NCBI GenBank assembly: GCA_026398575.1
Contig: JAPLSP010000490.1
Span: 1-8,095 of the forward strand
Length of the DNA stretch: 8,095 bases
Source: Candidatus Sumerlaeota bacterium
GTDB taxonomy: Bacteria; Sumerlaeota; Sumerlaeia; JADFCT01
Reading direction: 5' to 3'
In this document: in pieces, positions 1-6,272 of the stretch
How positions within the stretch are numbered: position 1 is the stretch's first letter
Layout of the letters: each line of letters starts with the position of its first letter
Notes under the pieces: generated by a model
Databases searched by the model: none
Seen by the model: the letters and a program-made list of their open reading frames with translations, nothing else
What the model was told of the DNA's origin: nothing
Position numbers and translations under genes: made by a program

Positions 1-1
1 C

Positions 2-523
2 ATCGCCGCGCGCGGCGCCGCTGAAACGCTGGCGCAGCTCGAACGGCGTCCGGACTTTTCAGTTGGCGGCAAGGCGCAATATCAGCTCAGCCCGAAAGCC
101 TTCATGCCGGACCTGACGCTCGGAATGACGCTCCCGATCAACCGCGCGCGCATCCGCGCCGTCATTGCCGAATCCCTGGCCGCGCGCCAGGCTGCCGAGG
201 CCCGCTATCGCTCGGCGGAATCCGATACCTTGGCGCGGCTGGTGACCGCGCTCGTTTTGGGGCGCGACGCGAGCCGCATCATCGCCGAATATGAGAACGA
301 CATTCTGCCCAAGGCGCGCGAGCTGTATGACACTCAGATCAGAACATACGGCCAGGGAGGCGGCGACCTCTTGAGCAATCTCGACACCGAGCGCACGATC
401 GTGGAATTGCGCAAGGCGCCGCTGCAGGCTAAAGCCGACCGTCTTCGTTTTTTTTCGGAGATCGAAGAGATTCTGGCCCAGGATATTTTCCAGTTTGAGA
501 ATACCATGAGCACAAACAAATGA
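2..523 (+). CDS. TolC/CusC-family outer-membrane efflux channel, C-terminal part (5' end outside window)
   Basis: This is the 3' end of an outer-membrane factor gene, the exit duct of a tripartite metal efflux pump. The frame is open from base 2, so the true start, signal peptide and first TolC repeat lie upstream. Visible are 173 residues: a strand-like stretch (RPDFSVGGKAQYQL), then LTLGMTLPIN, which matches the strand before the second periplasmic helical hairpin of TolC proteins. Long Ala/Arg/Glu-rich helices follow, with the family signature YxxQIRTYGQGGGDLLSNLDTERT, here divided as TYGQGGGDLL and the following helix. The stop codon TGA (521-523) overlaps the ATG of the pump gene, so the two are translationally coupled and belong to one operon. 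The context makes it the CusC-equivalent partner of the CusA-like pump. Family assignment is firm; the metal partner is inferred from the neighbour. Confidence 0.87.
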   Translation: MAARGAAETLAQLERRPDFSVGGKAQYQLSPKAFMPDLTLGMTLPINRARIRAVIAESLAARQAAEARYRSAESDTLARLVTALVLGRDASRIIAEYENDILPKARELYDTQIRTYGQGGGDLLSNLDTERTIVELRKAPLQAKADRLRFFSEIEEILAQDIFQFENTMSTNK

Positions 524-3500
524 TCGAACATCTCATCGAATACTGCTGCCGGCACAAATTCATTGTCATCTTGTTTTACGTGGTCCTGACGGGCGCGGGC
601 GTTTACGTCATGAAACGCACGCCGGTGGATGCGATCCCCGACCTTTCGGAAAACCAGGTGATCGTCTTCACCGACTGGATGGGCCGCAGCCCGAAGGAGA
701 TCGAGGACCAGATCACCTATCCCCTTTCCGTCAACCTTCAGGGGCTGGCGGGCGTCAAGGCCGTGCGGTCGTCGTCCGAGTTCAACTTCTCGATGATCAA
801 CATCATCTTTGACGATTCTGTGGATTTCTATTTCGCGCGCACGCGCGTCCTGGAGCGGCTGGCGCTGGCCAGCACGTTTCTGCCCGAGCGCGTGGTTCCG
901 TACCTGGCGCCCGACGCCACGGCGCTGGGACAGATTTTCTGGTACACGATCGAAAGCGACCGTCACGACCTGGGCCGTCTGCGCGGCATCGAGGATTGGT
1001 ACGTGCGCTATCAGCTCAACTCCGTGCCGGGCGTCGCGCAGGTCAGCAGCGTGGGCGGATTTCCACGCGAATACCAGGTGGATGTGACGCCGGAACGCCT
1101 GCGCGCCTACAACGTCACGCTCGGCGACATCTATGACTCCATCGCCCGCTCCAACAGCTCGGTCGGCGGGCGCGTCATCCAAAAAGGCAACGCCGAATAT
1201 CTGATCCGCGGCGTGGGCTGGATTCGCTCGGTCGAGGACATCCGCGACACGGTGATCACGGCGCGCAACGGCGTCCCCATCCGCGTGGGCGACGTCGCCC
1301 TGGTTCAGATGGGCAGCGAATTCCGGCGCAGCGTGCTCGAAAAGAACGGGAGCGAAGCCACCGGCGGCGTGGTCATGATGCGCTATGGTGAAAATCCGCT
1401 CGAAGTCACCAAGCGCATCAAGGCCAAGATTCGCGAAATCCAAAAAGGCCTGCCCGAAGGCGTCCGCATCATTCCGTTCTATGACCGCACGCGCCTGATC
1501 GAAAGCGCCATCCATACCGTCTCGCGCGTTCTCGAACATGAACTGCTCATCGCGGCCATCGCCATTCTTCTCATCCTGACTCACGCGCGCAGCGTCTTCG
1601 TCATCGTCGTCACGCTGCCTCTTTCGATCCTGTTCGCCTTCATGCTGATGCGCGTGTTCAGCGTGTCATCGAATATCATGTCGCTGTCGGGCATCGCCAT
1701 TTCGATCGGCATCCTGGTGGATCAGTCCATTGTCATGCTTGAAAACGCCACACATCGTCTGACTCAGAAATTCGGCAAAGAAAAAATAACCGGCGACACC
1801 ACCGACCTCGTCGCCGGCGCCTGCCGCCAGGTGGGCCGCCCGATATTCTTCTCCGTCGTCATCATGGTCGTCTCGTTTCTGCCGGTGTTCGCGCTGACGG
1901 GGCAGGAGGGCAAACTCTTCCATCCGCTGGCGTTCACCAAGACTTTCGCGCTCATTGGGACGGCGATCATCTCCATCACACTTGTCCCGGCGATCATTCC
2001 GCTGCTGGTGAGAGGGCGTCTGTCGCACGAGGAGAACAACTGGATCGTGCGGAGCGTGATGGAGATGTACCGCCCCACCCTGGGCTTCCTGATGAATCGC
2101 CCCAAGACGGTGATCTGGCTGTTTGTGGTCCTGCTGGCGCTGGGATTCTATTTTGCGCGGCATCTGGGGCGCGAGTTCATGCCGCCGCTGGACGAAGGCA
2201 GCATCATGGACATGCCCGTGACGGCCCCGCGCGCCTCGGTGACGGAGGTGGCCGACGACATCAAGGCCCGCGACGCGCTGCTGCGCGGAATGCCCGAGAT
2301 TGAGATGGTGGTCGGCAAGGCGGGCCGCGCCGATACGCCGACCGATCCCTCGCCGCTCGATATGATCGAGACCGTTATCACGTTGCGTCCGCGCGAGCAT
2401 TGGGCCAAGCGCCGCATCCGCCCCGGCGAGGCTGCCGAACAGGCGCGGCTGCTGATCCAGCGGCTGCAGAGCGCGGGCGACCTGGCGCCGTTCGAGCACA
2501 AGGAAGACGCCGACAGTTTCATCCGCAGCGCGGCCAACGGCGCGATCAACCGCTTCGATACGGACATGCGGCGCGATCTGGCGCAGCGCATAATGGTTCA
2601 TGACGAAGCGCTGGCCGAGAAGTCTTTGAGATTCGTCGCCGACCGCCTCTTCGAGCAGGTGGATGGCCGCCACGCATGGAAGCGCGCGCTTTCGCCCCAG
2701 GAACGCCAAACCGTTATCCAGGATATCATCAGCAGCCATGTCACTGTGTTCATGCGCAGCCCGCAGCTCTACGACGTGGAGCAGACCATCAACGACGGCC
2801 TGAAGCGCCTGGCGAATCTCAAAGCCGTGGACGCTGTAACGAGCGACGTGCTGGCGCCGATCCCTTCGACCTGGAATTCCATCATCGGGCCGATCGCGGA
2901 GTCCTTCGGCGCCGAGCGCGAAGACTTTTATGAACGGACATACTCCCGCCTCGAAAAGTTCCGCGATGAAGAAACGCGCCGCTGGATCCATCGGACGAAT
3001 CAGGAAATCTTCTCTCCTGCGATGCGCGCATTCGCTTCCGCGCTGATGAGCGAAGTGGCCGCATCGGGCGAAATGCTGGGACTATGGAAAGGCAGTGAAG
3101 AAGCAAAGAAAAAATGGAGCGACCGGCTGGGTCAGGAATTCGAACGCAACCTGTTCCTCTGGCCGAGCGTCAAGGCAGACCTTGTGCGCGAACTGGACAC
3201 TTATGTGCGGCAGCTGGGCTGGACCAATATCTGGACCCAGCCGATCATCAACCGAGTAGATATGCTGGCCACGGGCGTGCGCACGCAGCTGGCCGTCATG
3301 GTTTTCGGGCGCTCGCTCGATCAGATACAGGAAGCGTCCAACCGTGTGGCCGACGTCCTGCGCGGTATTCCGGGCGCGGTGGACGTCGTTGCGGATCAAA
3401 GCGTGGGCAAAGGCTACGTCGAAGTGGAAATTGACCGGCAACGGGCCGCGCGCTACGGCGTCAACGTGGGCGACGTCCAGGACGTGATCGAAATCGCGCT

Positions 3501-4509
3501 CGGCGGCAAAGCGATCACGACGACGGTTGAAGGGCGCGAACGCTATCCCGTGCGCCTGCGCTATGCGCGCGACAATCGAGTGGATGAAGAATCCATCCGC
3601 CGCATTCTGGTCACAAGCAGAGGGGCGGCGGCGCCGGGCGGCGGAACGTCCGCCGGCAAGCCGGACGGAATGGGCTCAGCAGCGACAGGTTCCGGCGCTG
3701 GAACGAGCGCCGCGAGCGCGGAGAATCTTGCCAATGTATATCTCGAAGACGTCGCCGCCATCAAAGTGGTTGAAGGCCCCGTGATGATCAAGAGCGAGAA
3801 TGGGCTGCTGAGGGCTTATGTGCAACTCAACGTCCGCGACCGCGACATTGTCGGATTCGTCGAAGAGGCGCAACGCGCCGTCGCCACGAAGGTCAAGCCC
3901 CCCGAAGGCGTTTACTTCACGTGGGCCGGGCAGTTCGAGCATCAGGTTCGCGCGCGCAAAACGTTGCGCATTGTCTTTCCCGCCGTGCTCTTCCTGATCT
4001 TCGTGATTCTCTATGCCACCTACAACGACCTCGCTCACGCCCTCCTGATGATGCTGGCCGTTCCGGGCGCGCTGGCCGGCGGCGTCATCTTCCAGACGAT
4101 CTTCGGCTATAATTTCAGCGTCGCCGTGTGGGTGGGATATATCGCGTGTTTCGGCATGGCCACCGAGACGGGGATCATCATGCTCGTTTATCTGCGCGAC
4201 GCTATCGCCGAACGCGGCGGCCTCGGGAAGATCGCCAGTCTGGAAGAATTGCACGAAGCGGTGATGGCCGGGGCGATTCATCGCCTGCGGCCAAAGCTGT
4301 TGACCGAAGGCACGGCGATCGTCGGCCTGGCGCCGATGCTATGGGCCAAAGGCGTTGGCGCGGAAGTCATCGCCCCGATGGCCGCGCCCGTCCTCGGCGG
4401 CCTGCTGATCGCGGATGAAGTGATAGACATCTTCCTGCCGGTGCTATTTTACCAGGTTGAGGCAAGACGATGGAAGAAGATTCATGCAGATGTCAAAAAC
4501 GCATACTAA
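520..4509 (+). CDS. cusA: CusA-like heavy-metal RND efflux pump (probable Cu+/Ag+), with a large insertion
   Basis: Inner-membrane proton-driven pump of the HME-RND family, 1329 residues against about 1045 for E. coli CusA. TM1 is near residues 11-32. TM2-TM6 lie between about 340 and 490, and TM4 carries D401 and E408 in LVDQSIVMLEN, matching the proton-relay residues CusA D405 and E412. TM7 is near 527-545, and TM8-TM12 lie after 1150, with E1216 matching E939. From memory of the CusA sequence, M565, M615 and M915 line up with the copper ligands M573, M623 and M672. E559, D609, E617 and R912 match E567, D617, E625 and R669; R921 replaces K678. M565 and M615 are 50 residues apart, as in CusA. 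The 300-residue gap between M615 and M915 (49 in CusA) exposes a 251-residue insertion. A second, low-complexity insertion is near 1034-1067. The ATG overlaps the upstream stop codon (ATGA). Family is certain; Cu/Ag specificity is inferred from the conserved methionines. Confidence 0.93.
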   Translation: MIEHLIEYCCRHKFIVILFYVVLTGAGVYVMKRTPVDAIPDLSENQVIVFTDWMGRSPKEIEDQITYPLSVNLQGLAGVKAVRSSSEFNFSMINIIFDDSVDFYFARTRVLERLALASTFLPERVVPYLAPDATALGQIFWYTIESDRHDLGRLRGIEDWYVRYQLNSVPGVAQVSSVGGFPREYQVDVTPERLRAYNVTLGDIYDSIARSNSSVGGRVIQKGNAEYLIRGVGWIRSVEDIRDTVITARNGVPIRVGDVALVQMGSEFRRSVLEKNGSEATGGVVMMRYGENPLEVTKRIKAKIREIQKGLPEGVRIIPFYDRTRLIESAIHTVSRVLEHELLIAAIAILLILTHARSVFVIVVTLPLSILFAFMLMRVFSVSSNIMSLSGIAISIGILVDQSIVMLENATHRLTQKFGKEKITGDTTDLVAGACRQVGRPIFFSVVIMVVSFLPVFALTGQEGKLFHPLAFTKTFALIGTAIISITLVPAIIPLLVRGRLSHEENNWIVRSVMEMYRPTLGFLMNRPKTVIWLFVVLLALGFYFARHLGREFMPPLDEGSIMDMPVTAPRASVTEVADDIKARDALLRGMPEIEMVVGKAGRADTPTDPSPLDMIETVITLRPREHWAKRRIRPGEAAEQARLLIQRLQSAGDLAPFEHKEDADSFIRSAANGAINRFDTDMRRDLAQRIMVHDEALAEKSLRFVADRLFEQVDGRHAWKRALSPQERQTVIQDIISSHVTVFMRSPQLYDVEQTINDGLKRLANLKAVDAVTSDVLAPIPSTWNSIIGPIAESFGAEREDFYERTYSRLEKFRDEETRRWIHRTNQEIFSPAMRAFASALMSEVAASGEMLGLWKGSEEAKKKWSDRLGQEFERNLFLWPSVKADLVRELDTYVRQLGWTNIWTQPIINRVDMLATGVRTQLAVMVFGRSLDQIQEASNRVADVLRGIPGAVDVVADQSVGKGYVEVEIDRQRAARYGVNVGDVQDVIEIALGGKAITTTVEGRERYPVRLRYARDNRVDEESIRRILVTSRGAAAPGGGTSAGKPDGMGSAATGSGAGTSAASAENLANVYLEDVAAIKVVEGPVMIKSENGLLRAYVQLNVRDRDIVGFVEEAQRAVATKVKPPEGVYFTWAGQFEHQVRARKTLRIVFPAVLFLIFVILYATYNDLAHALLMMLAVPGALAGGVIFQTIFGYNFSVAVWVGYIACFGMATETGIIMLVYLRDAIAERGGLGKIASLEELHEAVMAGAIHRLRPKLLTEGTAIVGLAPMLWAKGVGAEVIAPMAAPVLGGLLIADEVIDIFLPVLFYQVEARRWKKIHADVKNAY
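2416..3168 (+). other. 251-residue inserted region in the PC1 porter domain of the CusA-like pump
   Basis: Residues about 633-883 of the pump have no counterpart in E. coli CusA. Upstream, TVITLRPREHW matches the CusA strand TTIQLKPQEQW. Downstream, ADLVRELDTYV matches the helix KIIEELDNTV. In CusA these two elements are only a few residues apart. The inserted stretch is rich in Glu, Arg, Lys, Ala and Leu, has no obvious membrane segment and no cysteine, and looks largely alpha-helical, for example LSPQERQTVIQDIISSH and the charged run around EREDFYERTYSRLEKFRDE. It holds several Met and His residues, but no repeated metal motif such as MxxM or HxH is evident. By topology it should sit in the periplasm, near the copper-binding cleft. 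The edges are accurate to about five residues. I do not recognise a named domain. Confidence 0.8.
3619..3720 (+). other. Gly/Ala/Ser-rich low-complexity linker in the CusA-like pump
   Basis: Residues about 1034-1067 consist almost only of Gly, Ala, Ser, Thr and Pro (for example GAAAPGGGTSAG). They lie between RILVTS and VYLEDVAAIKV, which in CusA (LPILTP ... ITLADVADIKV) are joined by a short turn. The linker is therefore an extra flexible loop of roughly 30 residues in the periplasmic part, probably solvent exposed. The reading frame is intact on both sides, so this is not a frameshift artefact. Confidence 0.7.
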
Positions 4510-4535
4510 CCTAACCTGCTAGCCCCGATGCGTTT
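4497..4535. terminator. Possible weak stem-loop between the convergent pump and toxin-remnant genes
   Basis: The 8-base arms AAACGCAT (4497-4504) and ATGCGTTT (4528-4535) are perfectly complementary across a 23-base loop. The structure sits where the pump gene ends and the oppositely oriented vapC remnant ends, a usual place for a shared terminator. There is no clear run of T after either arm and the loop is long, so it could equally be chance. Confidence 0.25.
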
Positions 4536-4656
4536 ATGGTGATGACTCAATGCGAAAGAGATTAACCCCATCGGAATAATCATTGGCTTCATCCGCAAAG
4601 CACCAGCTCATGATCATCGAACAGTCTAAAACAAATGTGTCTGGCCCCTGTTTCAT
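4534..4656 (-). pseudogene. Truncated VapC-type PIN-domain toxin remnant (first 40 residues)
   Basis: Reading on the minus strand from the ATG at 4656, the frame gives MKQGPDTFVLDCSMIMSWCF and continues ADEANDYSDG before ending at a TAA (4534-4536) after 40 residues. This matches the N-terminus of VapC ribonuclease toxins, where FVLDxS carries the first metal-binding aspartate (D11 here) and a Trp-containing helix ends in an acidic DEA stretch. Complete PIN toxins have about 130 residues and need further acidic residues, so this copy lacks most of its active site and should be inactive. Its ATG overlaps the antitoxin stop codon (ATGA), the usual arrangement of antitoxin-toxin operons. Homology fades near residue 30, and only about 25 bases separate it from the pump gene, so the remainder was probably lost by deletion or rearrangement. 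No frame further on resumes the PIN domain. Confidence 0.75.
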
Positions 4657-4892
4657 CGCCTTCCCCATTCGCGCATCTCGCGGATTGAAAGCCCTTTTAA
4701 TTGATTTCCCTTGCGACTTCTCAATATCTCTACTATCACTTGGCTTACATTTTTTTTCTCTTCTATGAGGGAAGGAGATAAAATGGCAACTGGTTTCCCA
4801 CGGCGGGTAATAGTGATTTGCTCACCCCGGGAAACAAGATTCAAAAGCTCGGAGAAATTCCGCTGCGCGTTATTGACGGCACAAAATTCCAT
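4653..4892 (-). CDS. Phd/YefM-family (VapB-type) antitoxin
   Basis: This 79-residue protein has the Phd/YefM pattern. An N-terminal DNA-binding half (residues 1-40) carries NFSELLNLVSRGEQITITRR followed by GKPVAILSP, the family hallmark. The charged C-terminal tail (about 45-79) ends in LSIREMREWGRR, like the toxin-binding tails of antitoxins paired with VapC toxins (consensus LSIRELIEEGRR, from memory). Such antitoxins bind the operon promoter and neutralise a toxin RNase in the cytoplasm. The start at 4892 is set by a strong GAGGAGG ribosome site seven bases upstream. The stop overlaps the ATG of the toxin remnant. The gene is complete and uninterrupted although the toxin beside it is broken, so it is an orphan antitoxin that may still repress its own promoter or neutralise a related toxin elsewhere; both are inference. 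Confidence 0.88.
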   Translation of the reverse strand: MEFCAVNNAQRNFSELLNLVSRGEQITITRRGKPVAILSPSLIEEKKNVSQVIVEILRSRKGNQLKGLSIREMREWGRR

Positions 4893-4899
4893 AACACTG

Positions 4900-4906
4900 C
4901 CTCCTC
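4900..4906 (-). promoter_or_regulatory. Strong ribosome binding site of the antitoxin gene
   Basis: On the minus strand the bases read GAGGAGG, ending seven bases before the ATG at 4892. It is the best Shine-Dalgarno match in the window, and it fixes the antitoxin start and strand. Confidence 0.8.
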
Positions 4907-4921
4907 AAAGGACAAGCGGAT

Positions 4922-4948
4922 GTTATAAGAGCGGATTCGGCGCTTCAA
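4922..4948 (-). promoter_or_regulatory. Candidate promoter of the antitoxin operon
   Basis: On the minus strand TTGAAG (4948-4943) and TATAAC (4927-4922) resemble the -35 and -10 boxes of a housekeeping promoter. The spacing is 15 bases, slightly short. It lies about 30 bases before the antitoxin start, in the gap shared with the divergent HNH-type gene. This is a pattern match only. Confidence 0.4.
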
Positions 4949-4987
4949 ATGAATTCCGACCATTGTGATAACGCCTGTTGACTCACG

Positions 4988-4994
4988 AAAGGAA
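4988..4994 (+). promoter_or_regulatory. Ribosome binding site that sets the HNH-protein start
   Basis: AAAGGAA ends seven bases before the ATG at 5002. It favours that ATG over the in-frame TTG at 4978, which has no such site and would add eight residues upstream of the conserved cysteine motif. Confidence 0.65.
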
Positions 4995-5001
4995 CCGGAC
5001 C

Positions 5002-5274
5002 ATGAACTGCGAAATTTGCGAATGCGCGGAGGCTCATGATTTTCATCATTTCATCCCCCGCACTCTGCACGGAAACAAGTGGTTCAAGAAAACGTTCACC
5101 CAAGAGCAGATGAAGGAGGGACTCATCGTCTGCCCGGAATGCCATCTCGCCGTCCACGAAATGGTCCAGGACGAAAAACAGCTGGGGCGGCTTTATAACA
5201 CGAAGGAAAAGCTGCTCGAGCATCCGGCCGTCAGCCGCTACGCCGCCTGGCGCAGGAAACAATCCAAAGGCTGA
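5002..5274 (+). CDS. Small HNH-type zinc protein (putative HNH endonuclease family)
   Basis: A 90-residue soluble protein. Two zinc-knuckle pairs, C3-x2-C6 and C44-x2-C47, flank a histidine-rich centre: HDFHHFIPRTLHGNKWFKK (H15, H16, N25) and CPECHLAVHE (H48, H52). This order of HH, Asn and CxxCHxxxH is that of small HNH proteins, in which the histidines bind the catalytic metal and the cysteines a structural zinc. The pattern HHxIPRTxHxNKWFKKxFTxEQM followed by LGRxYNTxExLL (broken here by other residues) recalls a family of roughly 100-residue HNH proteins whose function is not established as far as I know. Nuclease activity is therefore inferred from the motif alone. The gene is divergent from the antitoxin and lies 52 bases before the first membrane paralogue, so it may share its transcript. 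Confidence 0.75.
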   Translation: MNCEICECAEAHDFHHFIPRTLHGNKWFKKTFTQEQMKEGLIVCPECHLAVHEMVQDEKQLGRLYNTKEKLLEHPAVSRYAAWRRKQSKG

Positions 5275-5294
5275 AAACCCTTTGCGAACGGCAA

Positions 5295-5321
5295 GCATTG
5301 GCGATAGCCTTCGCCCGATGC
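5295..5321 (+). promoter_or_regulatory. Imperfect hairpin just before the first membrane-protein gene
   Basis: GCAT-T-GGCGA pairs with TCGCC-CG-ATGC around a 6-base loop, with one internal mismatch. It covers the alternative ATG at 5318 and ends five bases before the preferred ATG at 5327. There is no T run, so it is not a standard terminator. It could hinder or guide translation initiation, or be chance. Confidence 0.25.
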
Positions 5322-5326
5322 CTGCC

Positions 5327-6265
5327 ATGGAAAAGGTTTCGTCCATCCCGATCCGCTACCAACACGTCCCCGGTTGGCTGGCGCGGAAATATCCTTTTGT
5401 AGCCGCACTGGAGGATAACCCGCTTTATCTGGCGATGACGGGCCAAAAGTATTGCAGCCGCTGCTGGGGCAGGCTTTGGCAGCGCCGCAAACGTTGGTTT
5501 GAAGGCGGAGTATCTGCCACCTTTTGGGTAGTACTGGTCATTGATGTTGTTGTCGCGCTCTACTTCTATGCCTGGTGGTGGATCGTGGTGGCGGCGTCAA
5601 TGGTGGGCAAGCGCAACTGCACCGCAGACCTGCGCGCCGAGGCCAGATCCGGCCGACTGCTGGATTTTTACTTGTCCATGTCTCCCAGACAGATCGTGGA
5701 CGGCTTGGCTGGCGCGCGTCTTTTCACCCTGTATCGCTTCCATCTCGCGCTTCTTGTCGTAGCGGGAGCGTCGGCAATTGTGTTAACGCCCGCGCTTTTT
5801 TTTGCAGACACCTACGGAACGAAGACAGCACTCGCCGCTCTGTCCGCGCTTTCCTATATTGCCCTCGCTTGCGTGCCATCGGCTTTCATTGGGGGGGCGA
5901 TCGGTTGCTACCATTCAATCGGGAAAGGCATGGTCATGGCGAGCGAATTTTCGCTCAGCAGAAAATCACGCAACGAAATCGCCGGCTATCTCGAAGCGAT
6001 AGGACACACTTTCATGGCCGGATGTCTCCCAATAGTTTGCACGATTTTTCTGGCAGGCGCCGGCATCTATCTTCTCATGGAACTATTCGGGCTCTCTTCG
6101 CCAGGTTGGTGCCTGCCACCGATCATTTTGGCAGGGATTGTTTTCAATCTAATGCATATCCAAGCAGTCTATGACTCCATTTTTTTTGAAAGAAACAGGG
6201 CCATTAGGCTCACGAATGATAACCTGGCGTTGGTCATCGAGAAAAATCCACCCACTGGCAGTTGA
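5327..6265 (+). CDS. Polytopic membrane protein, paralogue 1 of 3 (unrecognised family, ABC-2 permease-like)
   Basis: A 312-residue inner-membrane protein. The N-terminus (about 10-57) should be cytoplasmic: YQHVPGWLARKYP, ALEDNPLYLAMTG, a KYCSRCW cysteine pair, then RRKRW. Membrane segments are likely near 65-92 (a short hairpin), 138-160, 168-195, 228-252 and 262-282. The loop EARSGRLLDFYLSMSPRQIV (104-123) resembles the cytoplasmic loop of ABC-2 permeases, where ExxxGTLELLLxTPLxxxEI is common; the acidic residue, Gly, Leu and Ser positions agree. The C-terminus has RNRAIR...VIEKNP, shared with the next gene. I chose the ATG at 5327 because homology to the paralogues begins just after it; an ATG at 5318 and a TTG at 5282 are also in frame, and none has a good ribosome site. 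No ATPase gene is near, so transport is only a suggestion. Confidence 0.82.
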   Translation: MEKVSSIPIRYQHVPGWLARKYPFVAALEDNPLYLAMTGQKYCSRCWGRLWQRRKRWFEGGVSATFWVVLVIDVVVALYFYAWWWIVVAASMVGKRNCTADLRAEARSGRLLDFYLSMSPRQIVDGLAGARLFTLYRFHLALLVVAGASAIVLTPALFFADTYGTKTALAALSALSYIALACVPSAFIGGAIGCYHSIGKGMVMASEFSLSRKSRNEIAGYLEAIGHTFMAGCLPIVCTIFLAGAGIYLLMELFGLSSPGWCLPPIILAGIVFNLMHIQAVYDSIFFERNRAIRLTNDNLALVIEKNPPTGS

Positions 6266-6272
6266 TCCCATC

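Noticed and set aside
334..1584. Long minus-strand open frame (416 codons) opposite the channel and pump genes
   Set aside because: It is a shadow of GC-rich codon use in the pump gene. The translation is Asp/Ala/Arg/His-rich without any family motif, whereas the plus strand is an unmistakable RND pump.
1666..2991. Second long minus-strand open frame (441 codons) within the pump gene
   Set aside because: Same reason: low-information His/Arg/Asp-rich translation opposite well-conserved pump sequence.
2416..3168. Mobile element or intein inside the pump gene
   Set aside because: The frame is uninterrupted, there are no flanking repeats that I can see, and the segment lacks intein ends (no Cys/Ser start and no His-Asn end at the junctions). 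It reads as an inserted protein domain.
4653..4892. Complete type II toxin-antitoxin system
   Set aside because: Only 40 residues of the toxin remain, lacking most of the catalytic acidic residues of the PIN domain.
4711..4968. Plus-strand frame across the antitoxin gene
   Set aside because: It is antisense to a clear Phd/YefM antitoxin that has its own strong ribosome site, and the product shows no motif.
4978..5001. TTG start for the HNH-type protein
   Set aside because: It would add eight residues before the conserved cysteine pair. The ATG at 5002 has a well-spaced AAAGGAA site.
5575..6174. 199-codon plus-strand frame overlapping paralogue 1
   Set aside because: The translation is Arg/Ser-rich with no motif, while the overlapping frame matches the two sister proteins throughout.
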